A stretch of DNA of 24,741 nucleotides from Bordetella parapertussis. Its GTDB lineage: Bacteria; Pseudomonadota; Gammaproteobacteria; Burkholderiales; Burkholderiaceae_C. The notes beneath the pieces are model-generated. The model made no database searches. It saw only the letters and a program-made list of their open reading frames with translations, and was not told the DNA's origin. Made by a program: the position numbers and the translations under genes. Each line of letters opens with the position of its first letter. The first letter of the stretch is position 1. Of the stretch, positions 1 to 7,155 are shown piece by piece. The stretch lies in assembly GCA_945878355.1 (NCBI GenBank), contig CAMCTC010000071.1:1-24741 (forward strand), given 5' to 3'.

Positions 1-1
1 G

Positions 2-1162
2 GCGCTGATGCGGCGCGAGTTCGAGCGCAACGGCCTGCGCGTGCACGAGTTCGCGATCGACGAGGACAAGATACGCAGCCACCCCGGCTACTCGCCGTCG
101 ATCGTCTCGTACGAAGGCCGGCACAACGTGGTCGGCATCCACCAGCCGGCGGGTCCGGTGCGCGGCAAGTCGCTGATCCTCAATGGCCACATCGACGTGG
201 TCCCTGTGGGCACCGATCGGCAGTGGACACGCCCGCCGTTCGAGCCCTGGATCGAAGGCGACCGCCTGCACGGGCGTGGGTCGGCCGACATGAAGGCCGG
301 CATCGTCGCCTACACGCTGGCTTTCAGGGCCTTGCAGCGCCTGGGTTACGAGCCTGCCGCACCGGTCTACCTGCAGTCTGTGGTCGAGGAAGAGTGCACC
401 GGCAACGGCGCGTTGGCCTGTCTGGTCGAGGGCTATACCGCTGACGCGGCGCTGATCCCCGAGCCGGGCGGCGACGTGATGACCGGCCAGATGGGCGTGA
501 TGTGGCTGACCATCGACGTCTACGGCCTGCCGGTGCACGCGGCCTATGCCCACACCGGCGTGGCGGCGATCGCCTTCGCCAACCACCTGGTCGACGATCT
601 GCGCGAGCTCGAGCGGGCCTGGAACCAGCCTGCCGCGCGCCATCCGCTGTTCTGCAACCACGAGCACCCGATCAACTTCAACCTCGGTCGCATCTCGGGC
701 GGCGAGTGGACCTCATCGGTGCCCACGCATTGCCGGGTCGACCTGCGGCTGGGTTTTTACCCCGGCGTCAAGCCGGCCCAGGTGCGCGAGCAGGTCGAGG
801 CCCGCCTCAAAGCAGCCCACGCCGCCCACCCGAACCATGCCAGCGTCAGCTATGAGGTCAGCTACCATGGTTTCCAGGCCGAGGGCTTGGTGGTCGACAT
901 GGCGCAGCCGGTGATCGCCGAGTTGCTGCAGTGCCACCACGACATCAGCGGACAAGACGCTACGCAGCGCGCCTCCACCGCGACCAGCGACGTTCGCTTC
1001 TTCCACCTCTACGGCAACATCCCGTCGACTTGTTACGGGCCGCTGGGATCAGACATCCACGGCATCGACGAGTGGGTCTCGATCTCCAGCATGCAGCAAG
1101 TCACCGCGGTGCTGGCGCTGTTCATCGCGCGCTGGTGCGGCTTGAACCGGCGAGTGACCTGA
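2..1162 (+). CDS. M20-family metallopeptidase / ArgE-DapE-type deacylase (5' partial)
   Basis: Zinc-dependent hydrolase of the M20 (ArgE/DapE/carboxypeptidase G2) family, cytoplasmic, with no visible signal peptide. Numbering from the ATG at 8: the HxD metal motif is NGHIDVVP (H61, D63), the bridging Asp is in SADMKAG (D94), the catalytic Glu pair is in VVEEECTGNG (E127-E129), and a late His in GSDIHGIDEW (H351) fits the last zinc ligand. A lid/dimerisation domain (about 165-290, starting near GLPVHAAYAHTG) interrupts the catalytic domain as usual. The frame is open to the left edge and the family normally has about 40 further N-terminal residues, so the true start is probably outside the window. 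The gene ends 2 nt from the convergent response regulator. The exact substrate (acetylornithine, N-formyl or N-carbamoyl amino acid, or other) cannot be read from the sequence. Confidence 0.88.
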   Translation, partial: ALMRREFERNGLRVHEFAIDEDKIRSHPGYSPSIVSYEGRHNVVGIHQPAGPVRGKSLILNGHIDVVPVGTDRQWTRPPFEPWIEGDRLHGRGSADMKAGIVAYTLAFRALQRLGYEPAAPVYLQSVVEEECTGNGALACLVEGYTADAALIPEPGGDVMTGQMGVMWLTIDVYGLPVHAAYAHTGVAAIAFANHLVDDLRELERAWNQPAARHPLFCNHEHPINFNLGRISGGEWTSSVPTHCRVDLRLGFYPGVKPAQVREQVEARLKAAHAAHPNHASVSYEVSYHGFQAEGLVVDMAQPVIAELLQCHHDISGQDATQRASTATSDVRFFHLYGNIPSTCYGPLGSDIHGIDEWVSISSMQQVTAVLALFIARWCGLNRRVT

Positions 1163-1164
1163 GC

Positions 1165-1845
1165 TCAGGTCGGCTGATCGAAGCGGTAGCCGACACCGTA
1201 AACCGAGGCGATGCAGTCGGCGCCGGGGTCGACGGCCTGGACCTTGCGGCGCAGGTTCTTCACATGGGTGTCGATCGCTCGGTCGCTGACATCCCGAATG
1301 TCGCTGTGCACGCTGTCGAGCAGTTGGGCGCGTGAGAACACGCGTCCTGGACGACTGAGCAGCAGGCGCAGCATGCGGAACTCCAACGGTGTCAGCGACA
1401 ACCACCGATCTCGCCAGGCAATGCGCAGCCCCTGGTCGTCGACGGTCCAGGGTCGCTGCATAGTCGCGACCCTTCCCTCGGCGCGGCGCAACAGCGCCTT
1501 CACCCTAGCCATCACCTCGCGCGGGCTGAAAGGCTTGCAGACATAGTCGTCGGCGCCGGTGTCGAGGCCGAGCAGGCGGTCGACCTCGTCGACGCGAGCA
1601 GTGACCATCAGGATCGGCAAGTCGCTAAAGCACCGCACCGCCCGGCACAGGCTGACGCCGTCCAGCCCGGGCAGCATCAGGTCGAGGATCAGCAGATCAG
1701 GCGGCGAACGGCGAATCTCGGACAGTGCCTGTTGTCCATCGGGCAGCGCCTGCGCTTGGTGGCCGTCGTTGCGCAAGTAGTCGAGCAGCAGCTGAGCGAT
1801 GCGCGCGTCGTCTTCCACGACCAGAATCCGCCTTGAAGACGTCAT
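1165..1845 (-). CDS. baeR: OmpR-family response regulator, BaeR-like
   Basis: 226-residue DNA-binding response regulator. Receiver domain 5-120: acidic pair E11/D12, phospho-acceptor D55 in LLILDLMLPG, T82, and K104 in DDYVCKPFSPRE. Winged-helix effector 130-225 with the typical LTPLEFRMLRLLLSRPGRVFSR stretch (in parts) and a final GVGYRF. The receiver motifs (CRAVRCFSDLPI, DEVDRLLGLDTGADDYVCKP) closely recall Escherichia coli BaeR, the envelope-stress regulator that controls multidrug export and spy. Its start codon overlaps the stop of the upstream kinase gene (ATGA overlap at 1842-1845), so the two are translationally coupled with the kinase first in the operon. The 3' end is convergent with the M20 gene with almost no spacer. 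Assignment as BaeR rests on recalled similarity plus the adjacent BaeS-like kinase. Confidence 0.9.
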   Translation of the reverse strand: MTSSRRILVVEDDARIAQLLLDYLRNDGHQAQALPDGQQALSEIRRSPPDLLILDLMLPGLDGVSLCRAVRCFSDLPILMVTARVDEVDRLLGLDTGADDYVCKPFSPREVMARVKALLRRAEGRVATMQRPWTVDDQGLRIAWRDRWLSLTPLEFRMLRLLLSRPGRVFSRAQLLDSVHSDIRDVSDRAIDTHVKNLRRKVQAVDPGADCIASVYGVGYRFDQPT

Positions 1846-3284
1846 GAGCGGCTACCGACGGCTTGCTGCGGCAGGTCGAGGGTGATGCGAAGCCCGCCTA
1901 GCGCCGAAGCTGAAGCCACCAGCCGCCCGCCATGCGCCAGCGCGATGGCTTGGCAGATGGCCAGCCCCAATCCGCTGCCGCCCTGCTGGCGCGCACGCGC
2001 AGCGTCGCTGCGGTAAAGCGGCTCGAACAAATGGCGCAACTGCGCATCGGCAACGCCGGGCGAACTGTCTTCCACGACCACGATGACCCTGGCGTGCGCT
2101 TGCTGCAGGCCGATCAGCACCTGACCGGGCGCATCGGTGTAGCGCAGGCTGTTTTCCATCAGGTTGGCCAGCAGCTGCTCAATGCGACTGGCGTCCCAGT
2201 GCACGGCCAACGCCGCCAGCGGGTCCGACAACTGCAGGTCCAGCCTCAGGCCGGCGGCGCTGGCCCGGCCTTCGAAACGCTGCACCACCCTGCGGAGCAA
2301 GTCCGGCGCATCGGTCGTCTCAAAGTGGCAGGGCAGCACCTGCAAGTCGGAGGTCGCGAGCAGGTGCAGGTCATCGACCAGCTTGCCGATGCGCAGCACT
2401 TCCTCGTGCAGCACGCCGATGGCTTCGCGACTCAGCGGCCGAACGCCGTCTTGCAGCGCCTCGATGTCGCCGCGCAGCACGGTCAGCGGTGTGCGCAGTT
2501 CGTGCGAAATGTCGGCCAGCCAGCGCCTGCGTGCGCCTTCCAGTCGCGCCAGGCCTTCGGCCATGCGGTTGACGTTGCGCACCACGTCACCGATCTCATC
2601 GCCCCGACCCGCCAGATCAGGCCCGGCCGCCAGGCGCACCGTCAGTTCACCCTGGGCCAGGCGCTGGGTGGCGTCTTGCACGGCGGCCAACGGACGGGTC
2701 CAGCGGCGCGCCAGCAGCGCGGCGGTGAGCAAGGCCAGCGCGATCAGGCCCGCCGCACTGGCCGCGATGACGCGGTACTGGTCATGCAGGAAGCGCGCCT
2801 CGCCGCCTTCTGGCACCAGCGGCGCCGGCCGCATGCGAACCATGGCCACCACCTCGCCGTTCAGGCGCACCGGGCGTTCGATCAGCGAACCCGCACCGCC
2901 GTTGCCAGGCGGCAGCGACCGGCCTGCCAGCACCCTGCCATCCAGTCCCACGACCTGCACGCGCTCCCCGAACCGGTCAGGCCCGGCCGGTGGACGACCT
3001 GCGGGAGGATGGGTCGGGCCAAGCAGGCCCGGTGGCTTCAGTTCGTCCAGCAATTCGCGCAGGTCTAGCCTGCCCTGCTGCAAGGCCTGCAAGCCGCCTT
3101 CGCGCGCGGCGGCAGCTTCGACAACGCCGGCGAACCGCCCAAGGTGCTGCACATCGCGCGCCGCCAGGTAGCTGCCGAAGCCATGGCGCAAGTTCCAGGC
3201 CGTCAGGCCGCCCAGCGCCAGCACGGCAACGCCGGCGAAGGCCAGCAGGGTCAGGGACAGGGTGTGGACGAGGCGCAGGCGCAT
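1842..3284 (-). CDS. baeS: Membrane sensor histidine kinase, BaeS-like
   Basis: 480-residue inner-membrane histidine kinase. TM1 is about residues 8-28, then a periplasmic sensor (about 30-168) with a proline-rich stretch (about 84-102), TM2 about 171-193, HAMP about 192-245, dimerisation domain with the phospho-accepting H261 in DISHELRTPLTVLRG, and an HATPase domain with N-box NLMENSLRYT, G1 DSSPGV and G2 GSGLGL. The stretch around H261 and the following EALQDGVRP strongly resembles E. coli BaeS. I chose the ATG at 3284 (protein begins MRLRLVHTLSL) because it places a positively charged end directly before TM1. An upstream in-frame start at 3389 would add 35 residues with no domain character. 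No convincing ribosome-binding site is seen. It precedes baeR and overlaps it by 4 nt. Confidence 0.88.
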   Translation of the reverse strand: MRLRLVHTLSLTLLAFAGVAVLALGGLTAWNLRHGFGSYLAARDVQHLGRFAGVVEAAAAREGGLQALQQGRLDLRELLDELKPPGLLGPTHPPAGRPPAGPDRFGERVQVVGLDGRVLAGRSLPPGNGGAGSLIERPVRLNGEVVAMVRMRPAPLVPEGGEARFLHDQYRVIAASAAGLIALALLTAALLARRWTRPLAAVQDATQRLAQGELTVRLAAGPDLAGRGDEIGDVVRNVNRMAEGLARLEGARRRWLADISHELRTPLTVLRGDIEALQDGVRPLSREAIGVLHEEVLRIGKLVDDLHLLATSDLQVLPCHFETTDAPDLLRRVVQRFEGRASAAGLRLDLQLSDPLAALAVHWDASRIEQLLANLMENSLRYTDAPGQVLIGLQQAHARVIVVVEDSSPGVADAQLRHLFEPLYRSDAARARQQGGSGLGLAICQAIALAHGGRLVASASALGGLRITLDLPQQAVGSRS

Positions 3285-3587
3285 GGTGGAGCAGGGGTGA
3301 CTGAAAGCGCAGTGTGGTTGAGGACTGTGTAGCGAATGTGTGGGGCTGCACATCGTTGCCCCAATCGGCCTGGGCGAGCTGCCGCGCATGGTTCACTTCA
3401 GTGGCTGCACCGCCCTGCCTGCCGCCCGTCGGCCCCAGCCTGGAGTTCCGAACTTGCCATTGCTGTCGCAGCAATTGTGTGCGCAAGGTGAGCAAGCCTT
3501 CATTCTTTGCCCGCATTGCCCGGGCACATTGGGTGCCAGTCACCGGCCCGCATCGGGCCGGTCTACCCCAGGAGAACCTGTTTGAAC
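3285..3587. promoter_or_regulatory. Divergent spacer between baeS-like and outer-membrane protein genes, with two inverted repeats
   Basis: A 303-bp spacer with no credible gene. It must contain the promoters for both divergent genes, but I cannot pick out a convincing -35/-10 pair. Two perfect inverted repeats stand out. ATTGCTG-TCG-CAGCAAT (3459-3475) is a candidate regulator site. A 9-bp stem with a CAT loop, arms ACCGGCCCG and CGGGCCGGT (3542-3562), lies 8 nt before the Shine-Dalgarno of the outer-membrane protein gene and would form a strong hairpin in its 5' leader. A 10-bp palindrome TGCCCGGGCA lies at 3517-3526. None is matched to a known binding site. Confidence 0.4.
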
Positions 3588-4199
3588 ATGCGCAACCTTA
3601 CCCGCTCCGTTCCCCACCTGCTCGGCGCCTTGGCGCTGGCGGTCGGACTTGGATCCACGGCGCACGCCGCCGATGCTGCATCCGCAGCCACCGATGTCAC
3701 GGGACCCTACGTGGGCATCGGTCTTGGCGTCAGCAAGCTGGGGCCTCGCAGCGAAGGCAACGACGGTTCGCACGGCGACCGGCCCGGCGCCGCCAAGTTC
3801 TATGGAGGCTACCGGCTCACCGACACCTGGGGCGTGGAAGCCGGCTGGGTGCAATTGGGGCCCGTACACAAGGACACGACCGCCAACGATGGCTCCAAGG
3901 TGCAGCACAACGGCGACGCGCACAGCCTGTATCTGGCCGGCACCGGTCGTGTGGCGCTGGGTGCTGGCTTCTCGCTCACGGGCAAGGCAGGTGTGTCCTT
4001 TGGCCGTGTCAGCGCCAAAGAGTCGGGTGACACCGGCTTCACGCTGGGCGGTAGCAAGGCATCGCCCTTGCTGGGCATCGGCGCGGAGTACAAGGTCAAC
4101 CGAAACATCGCGTTGACTTTTGACCTGGACGGCTACGGCAATGTGTCCGACAAGGTAAAGGCCGGCACGGCGACCATTGGGGCGCGCTACAACTTTTAG
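3588..4199 (+). CDS. Outer-membrane beta-barrel protein (OmpA/OmpX-like 8-strand type)
   Basis: 203-residue exported protein. Residues 1-27 form a signal peptide (charged start, hydrophobic LLGALALAVGLG, AHA cleavage motif, mature end at about residue 28). The mature part alternates aromatic/hydrophobic and polar residues, with repeated glycine-rich strands such as GPYVGIGLGVSKLG, KFYGGYRL, WGVEAGWVQLG, GTGRVALGAGFSLTGKAGVSFG, GIGAEYKV and IGARYNF. It ends in Phe, the usual beta-barrel assembly signal, which fits the outer-membrane beta-barrel (PF13505-like) family and an 8-strand size. The Shine-Dalgarno AGGAG (3570-3574) is 13 nt from the ATG at 3588 but only 7 nt from an in-frame TTG at 3582, so translation may start two codons earlier. 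It is divergent from the BaeSR-like pair, which may regulate it (inference). Substrate or role unknown. Confidence 0.85.
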   Translation: MRNLTRSVPHLLGALALAVGLGSTAHAADAASAATDVTGPYVGIGLGVSKLGPRSEGNDGSHGDRPGAAKFYGGYRLTDTWGVEAGWVQLGPVHKDTTANDGSKVQHNGDAHSLYLAGTGRVALGAGFSLTGKAGVSFGRVSAKESGDTGFTLGGSKASPLLGIGAEYKVNRNIALTFDLDGYGNVSDKVKAGTATIGARYNF

Positions 4200-4497
4200 G
4201 CGCCAGAGCGCAAGGCCTGGGGGCGCTCGTCGACCACCGCCATACCCATCCCGACTGCCGCGCCGAAGAGTGTGCTGGTCGCCCGCGACGCCCTCATGCC
4301 GCGCCTGCCGGCAGTGGGCATCAGCCCGGCGTTCTGAGCCGGCCGCCCACCGCCGGCGAAATGTGTGCAGATCGTGGGGAAGCGCCCATATTGCCCACGC
4401 ATTGACTGCGCACAGTGCAGCCTGCCTCTCGGCCAGACAAGACCCTCGCTGCTGTTTCCTGACATCGCCCACACCCTAGACGAAAGAAAAAAGATTC
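4200..4497. other. Spacer between outer-membrane protein and EF-hand genes; candidate hairpin at 4206-4228
   Basis: 298 bp without a gene I can support. Just after the stop codon of the barrel gene, GAGCGC (4206-4211) and GCGCTC (4223-4228) form a 6-bp stem with an 11-nt loop. It lacks a T run, so it is only a weak terminator candidate. The promoter of the EF-hand gene should lie near the right end; I see TTGACT at 4402-4407 but no good -10 at the right distance. The AT-richer stretch GAAAGAAAAAAG before 4498 serves as a weak ribosome-binding site. Confidence 0.3.
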
Positions 4498-5046
4498 ATG
4501 ATTTCACCGATCACCAGCGGCAGAGTCTCGGCACCACCGCCGATGAAGCCTGAAGAAGCTTTCAAGAAAATCGATGTCGCCAGCAAGGGCTACATCGTCG
4601 AATCTGAATTGGCTTCCGCCATCGTCAAGATTTCGCCTCAAGGCGTCAGCCTTTCGCAGGCCGATGCGAAATCGGTTGCCAAAGAACTGTTCGCCAAGAT
4701 GGATGCTGATGGGAATGGCCAGGTCAGCCAAAGTGAATTCAAGGCCGCAGCACCTCAGAATTCACCCCATGGCGGCCCGCCGGAAGCGCCATCCGGCGGC
4801 GCACCCGCAAGCGGCCCGGGCGGGAGACCAGGCGGCCCGCCGCCGGATGGCGTTACCGGCGGGCCCGCAGGGGCCAAGGGTGTCGACAAGGCCAGTGCCA
4901 GTCAGGATCTTGACCCGGCCGATCGCAACAGTGACGGGACAGTGAGTGACTTGGAGCGAATGGCCTACGCCAGGCAACATCAGGCTTCAGCAGCCTATGC
5001 CTCAAACAGCGCCAGCAGCGACGCGACGAGCAGCTGGCGTGCGTAG
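4498..5046 (+). CDS. EF-hand domain protein, three loops
   Basis: 182-residue acidic protein with calcium-type EF-hand loops. Loop 1, DVASKGYIVESE (26-37), is poor in acidic ligands and probably weak. Loop 2, DADGNGQVSQSE (69-80), and loop 3, DRNSDGTVSDLE (142-153), have every canonical ligand position (D at 1, D/N at 3, N/D at 5, G at 6, E at 12). A Gly/Pro-rich linker (about 88-128) separates loops 2 and 3, and the C-terminus is Ala/Ser-rich. There is no signal peptide or membrane segment, so it looks cytoplasmic unless exported by an unconventional route. The ribosome-binding site is weak. It precedes two YHYH lipoprotein genes and a HupE-like gene that also carries an EF-hand loop, suggesting a shared metal (Ca2+) theme. 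Function unknown. Confidence 0.85.
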   Translation: MISPITSGRVSAPPPMKPEEAFKKIDVASKGYIVESELASAIVKISPQGVSLSQADAKSVAKELFAKMDADGNGQVSQSEFKAAAPQNSPHGGPPEAPSGGAPASGPGGRPGGPPPDGVTGGPAGAKGVDKASASQDLDPADRNSDGTVSDLERMAYARQHQASAAYASNSASSDATSSWRA

Positions 5047-5180
5047 ATGGCGAATGTCTTGACGAACGACTCCGCCAGCGACCCGACGAACCGCCAGCTG
5101 TCGAACCTCCAGACCGCTGACAGGCCTGTGTGCAAAGCCGAGCCTGCGCCAATCCCGATCCACTTTTGACTAGACAACCG

Positions 5181-6152
5181 ATGAACGGCTTCAAGGCACC
5201 AGCATTCGACCTGTACCGCCCGACACAGCCGATGTCCCTCATCGCCTTGCTGAGCTGTTTCGCCATGACCGCCTGCGGCGGTGGTGGCAATGACACCACC
5301 ACCGGCACCTCCACGACCGCCACCACCAGCACTGCCGCCGTGTTGTGCAGCTACAGCAGCAACGCCTTCAACCCCAACCCCTTGGTGAACCTGACCAGCA
5401 CCGCCAACTGGTCCTGCACCAGCAGCTTGCGCAAGTTGTCGGCCAACGGCGTGCCTGACCACGATGTGGGGCCGTTCAACATCCAGGCCGATCTGGACTT
5501 CAAGATCAGCGCCCAGTCGGTCAACGTCAGCGCGCCGATCGCGCCGGTGCTGACCAGCACGGCCAGGCAATTGGGCGGGCCGGCGGGAGACATCGGCTAC
5601 ATCCTGAACGGCGTGAAGATGGACCCTGGCACCGGCGGCAACTGCAACGACAGCGGCAGCAACTGCACGCTGCTGGGCCAGGCAGGGCCGTGGCGGATGG
5701 AGGCGCTGGGCCAGACCTCGTTCAACTTCGGGGCTGACAGCAACAACGCCCATGTGCAGCCGGGCGGCGTCTACCACTACCACGGTATGCCCGAAGGCTT
5801 CATCAAGAAACTCGGCAAGGGTCAGGCGATGACGCTGGTCGGCTGGGCTGCCGACGGCTTTCCCGTCTATGCGCGCTACGGCTACAGCGTGGCAGCCGAT
5901 GCCAGCTCGACACTGAGGGTCATCAAGAGCAGCTACCGCCTCAAGGCCTCACCCGACGCGAACCGCCCGTCCACTGGTCTTCTGCCCTTGGGCACTTTCC
6001 TGCAGGACTACGAATACGTCACAGGGCTGGGCGACCTGGACGAATGCAATGGCCGCAGCGGTGTGACACCTGAGTTCCCCAAAGGCACTTACCACTACTA
6101 CGCCACCGACACCTTCCCGTATCTGCAGCGCTGCGTCAAAGGGCAGCTCTGA
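5181..6152 (+). CDS. YHYH-domain lipoprotein, copy 1
   Basis: 323-residue predicted lipoprotein. A hydrophobic segment MSLIALLSCFAMTAC ends at Cys32 followed by GGGG, a type II signal peptide with a slightly atypical lipobox (MTAC). A Ser/Thr-rich linker (39-52) follows. The YHYH domain (PF14240-like) carries NNAHVQPGGVYHYHGMPEGF (YHYH at 198-201), GWAADGFPVYARYGY, and the late GDLDECNGRSGVTPEFPKGTYHYYATDTFPY (parts). Six further Cys (56, 79, 155, 162, 289, 318) are conserved in the next gene and could form three disulfides. An upstream in-frame start at 5130 is rejected because it would push the signal peptide inward; a start at 5235 (MSLIALL) is possible. The YHYH family has no established function; its His/Tyr/Asp clusters suggest metal binding (inference). 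Confidence 0.87.
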   Translation: MNGFKAPAFDLYRPTQPMSLIALLSCFAMTACGGGGNDTTTGTSTTATTSTAAVLCSYSSNAFNPNPLVNLTSTANWSCTSSLRKLSANGVPDHDVGPFNIQADLDFKISAQSVNVSAPIAPVLTSTARQLGGPAGDIGYILNGVKMDPGTGGNCNDSGSNCTLLGQAGPWRMEALGQTSFNFGADSNNAHVQPGGVYHYHGMPEGFIKKLGKGQAMTLVGWAADGFPVYARYGYSVAADASSTLRVIKSSYRLKASPDANRPSTGLLPLGTFLQDYEYVTGLGDLDECNGRSGVTPEFPKGTYHYYATDTFPYLQRCVKGQL

Positions 6153-6192
6153 TTCGATCCGCTCAAGGCGCGTCGCGCCAGAAAGAACACTC

Positions 6193-7155
6193 ATGCCAAC
6201 TTCGACTACCCCGACCCACCGCCATGCGCTGACCCTACCGATCATGGTCGCCATCGCAACGCTGAGCGGCATCGCAATGGTCGCCTGTGGTGGCGGCAGT
6301 GACAGCACCAGCACCACCAGCAGCACCAGCACCACCAGCACCGCAGGCGTGCTGTGCGACTACAGCAGCAGCGTGTTCAACAGCAGCCCGTCGGTGAATG
6401 CCACCGCCACAGCCAGCTGGTCGTGCAGCAGCACCTTGCGGTCGCTCACGACCAATGGCTTGCCGGATCACGCCGTGGGCACGTTCCCGAACGTCAGCAA
6501 CCCCAACACCATTGCATCGAGGACTACCTCAGTGTCTGGAAAACTGACCCCGACGCTCACGTCGGCCGTCACGGCGCAGAGCGGACCCCAGGCACCGGTG
6601 GGGTACATCCTGAACGGCATCAAGCTCGATCCCGGTACGGCAGGCACCTGCGACGACACCGGCACCCGCTGCGACCCCGGACGCACCGTCGGTGCGTGGA
6701 ACCTTGAAGGCATTGGCGGGGCCTTCAATTTCGGCACCGATACCAACAATGCGCATGTTCAGCCTGACGGGGCCTACCATTACCACGGTGTGCCCGAAGG
6801 CTTTGTCACCAAGCTGAACAAGGGTCAGGCCATGACCCTGGTCGGATGGGCGGCCGACGGTTTTCCCATCTACGCACGTTATGGCTACACCGTCGCCACC
6901 GACGCGACGTCGGCAGTGAAGGTGATTCGCCCGAGCTACCGCATCAAGGCGGTGCCGGATGCCAAACGGCCGGCCACAAGCCTGCTACCGATGGGCACCT
7001 TCACGCAGGACTACGAGTACGTCGCTGGTTACGGCGATCTCGACGAATGCAACGGCCGCACCGGCGTGACGCCCGAATTCCCCAAGGGCATCTATCACTA
7101 CTACGCGACCGACACCTATCCGTACCTGCAGCGCTGCGTGAAAGGCCAGCTGTGA
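6193..7155 (+). CDS. YHYH-domain lipoprotein, copy 2 (tandem paralogue)
   Basis: 320-residue paralogue of the preceding gene, colinear along its length: hydrophobic segment to Cys32 (IAMVAC, then GGG), Ser/Thr linker (36-51), YHYH at 195-198 in NNAHVQPDGAYHYHG, GQAMTLVGWAADGFPIYARYGY (in parts), and a near-identical C-terminus including GDLDECNGR, GVTPEFPKG, YHYYATDT and the final YLQRCVKGQL. The six cysteines are kept (55, 78, 153, 160, 286, 315). The region between the linker and about residue 135 is the most diverged from copy 1. It starts 40 nt after copy 1 with a modest GAAAGAA ribosome-binding site, and its TGA overlaps the GTG start of the HupE-like gene, so the two are coupled. Tandem duplication is clear; function is unknown. 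Confidence 0.88.
   Translation: MPTSTTPTHRHALTLPIMVAIATLSGIAMVACGGGSDSTSTTSSTSTTSTAGVLCDYSSSVFNSSPSVNATATASWSCSSTLRSLTTNGLPDHAVGTFPNVSNPNTIASRTTSVSGKLTPTLTSAVTAQSGPQAPVGYILNGIKLDPGTAGTCDDTGTRCDPGRTVGAWNLEGIGGAFNFGTDTNNAHVQPDGAYHYHGVPEGFVTKLNKGQAMTLVGWAADGFPIYARYGYTVATDATSAVKVIRPSYRIKAVPDAKRPATSLLPMGTFTQDYEYVAGYGDLDECNGRTGVTPEFPKGIYHYYATDTYPYLQRCVKGQL
6304..6339 (+). repeat. 18-bp perfect tandem repeat in the lipoprotein linker
   Basis: AGCACCAGCACCACCAGC occurs twice head to tail (6304-6321 and 6322-6339), encoding STSTTS twice in the linker just after the lipidated Cys. Being a multiple of three it can expand or contract without a frameshift, changing tether length. Confidence 0.9.

Noticed and set aside
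1932..3068. Long plus-strand open frame opposite the histidine kinase
   Set aside because: Antisense shadow of a gene with intact H-box, N-box and G-boxes; composition dominated by Arg, Gln and Ala.
4196..4474. Minus-strand frame in the spacer after the outer-membrane protein gene, ending VVDERPQALRSGA
   Set aside because: Looks slightly protein-like and might be a remnant, but I recognise no family, it has no ribosome-binding site, and it runs into the barrel gene's stop.
4995..5783. Minus-strand frame with a hydrophobic end (LLVASLLALFEA)
   Set aside because: Hydrophobicity comes from reading Ser/Ala codons of the EF-hand gene in reverse; the rest is antisense to YHYH copy 1.
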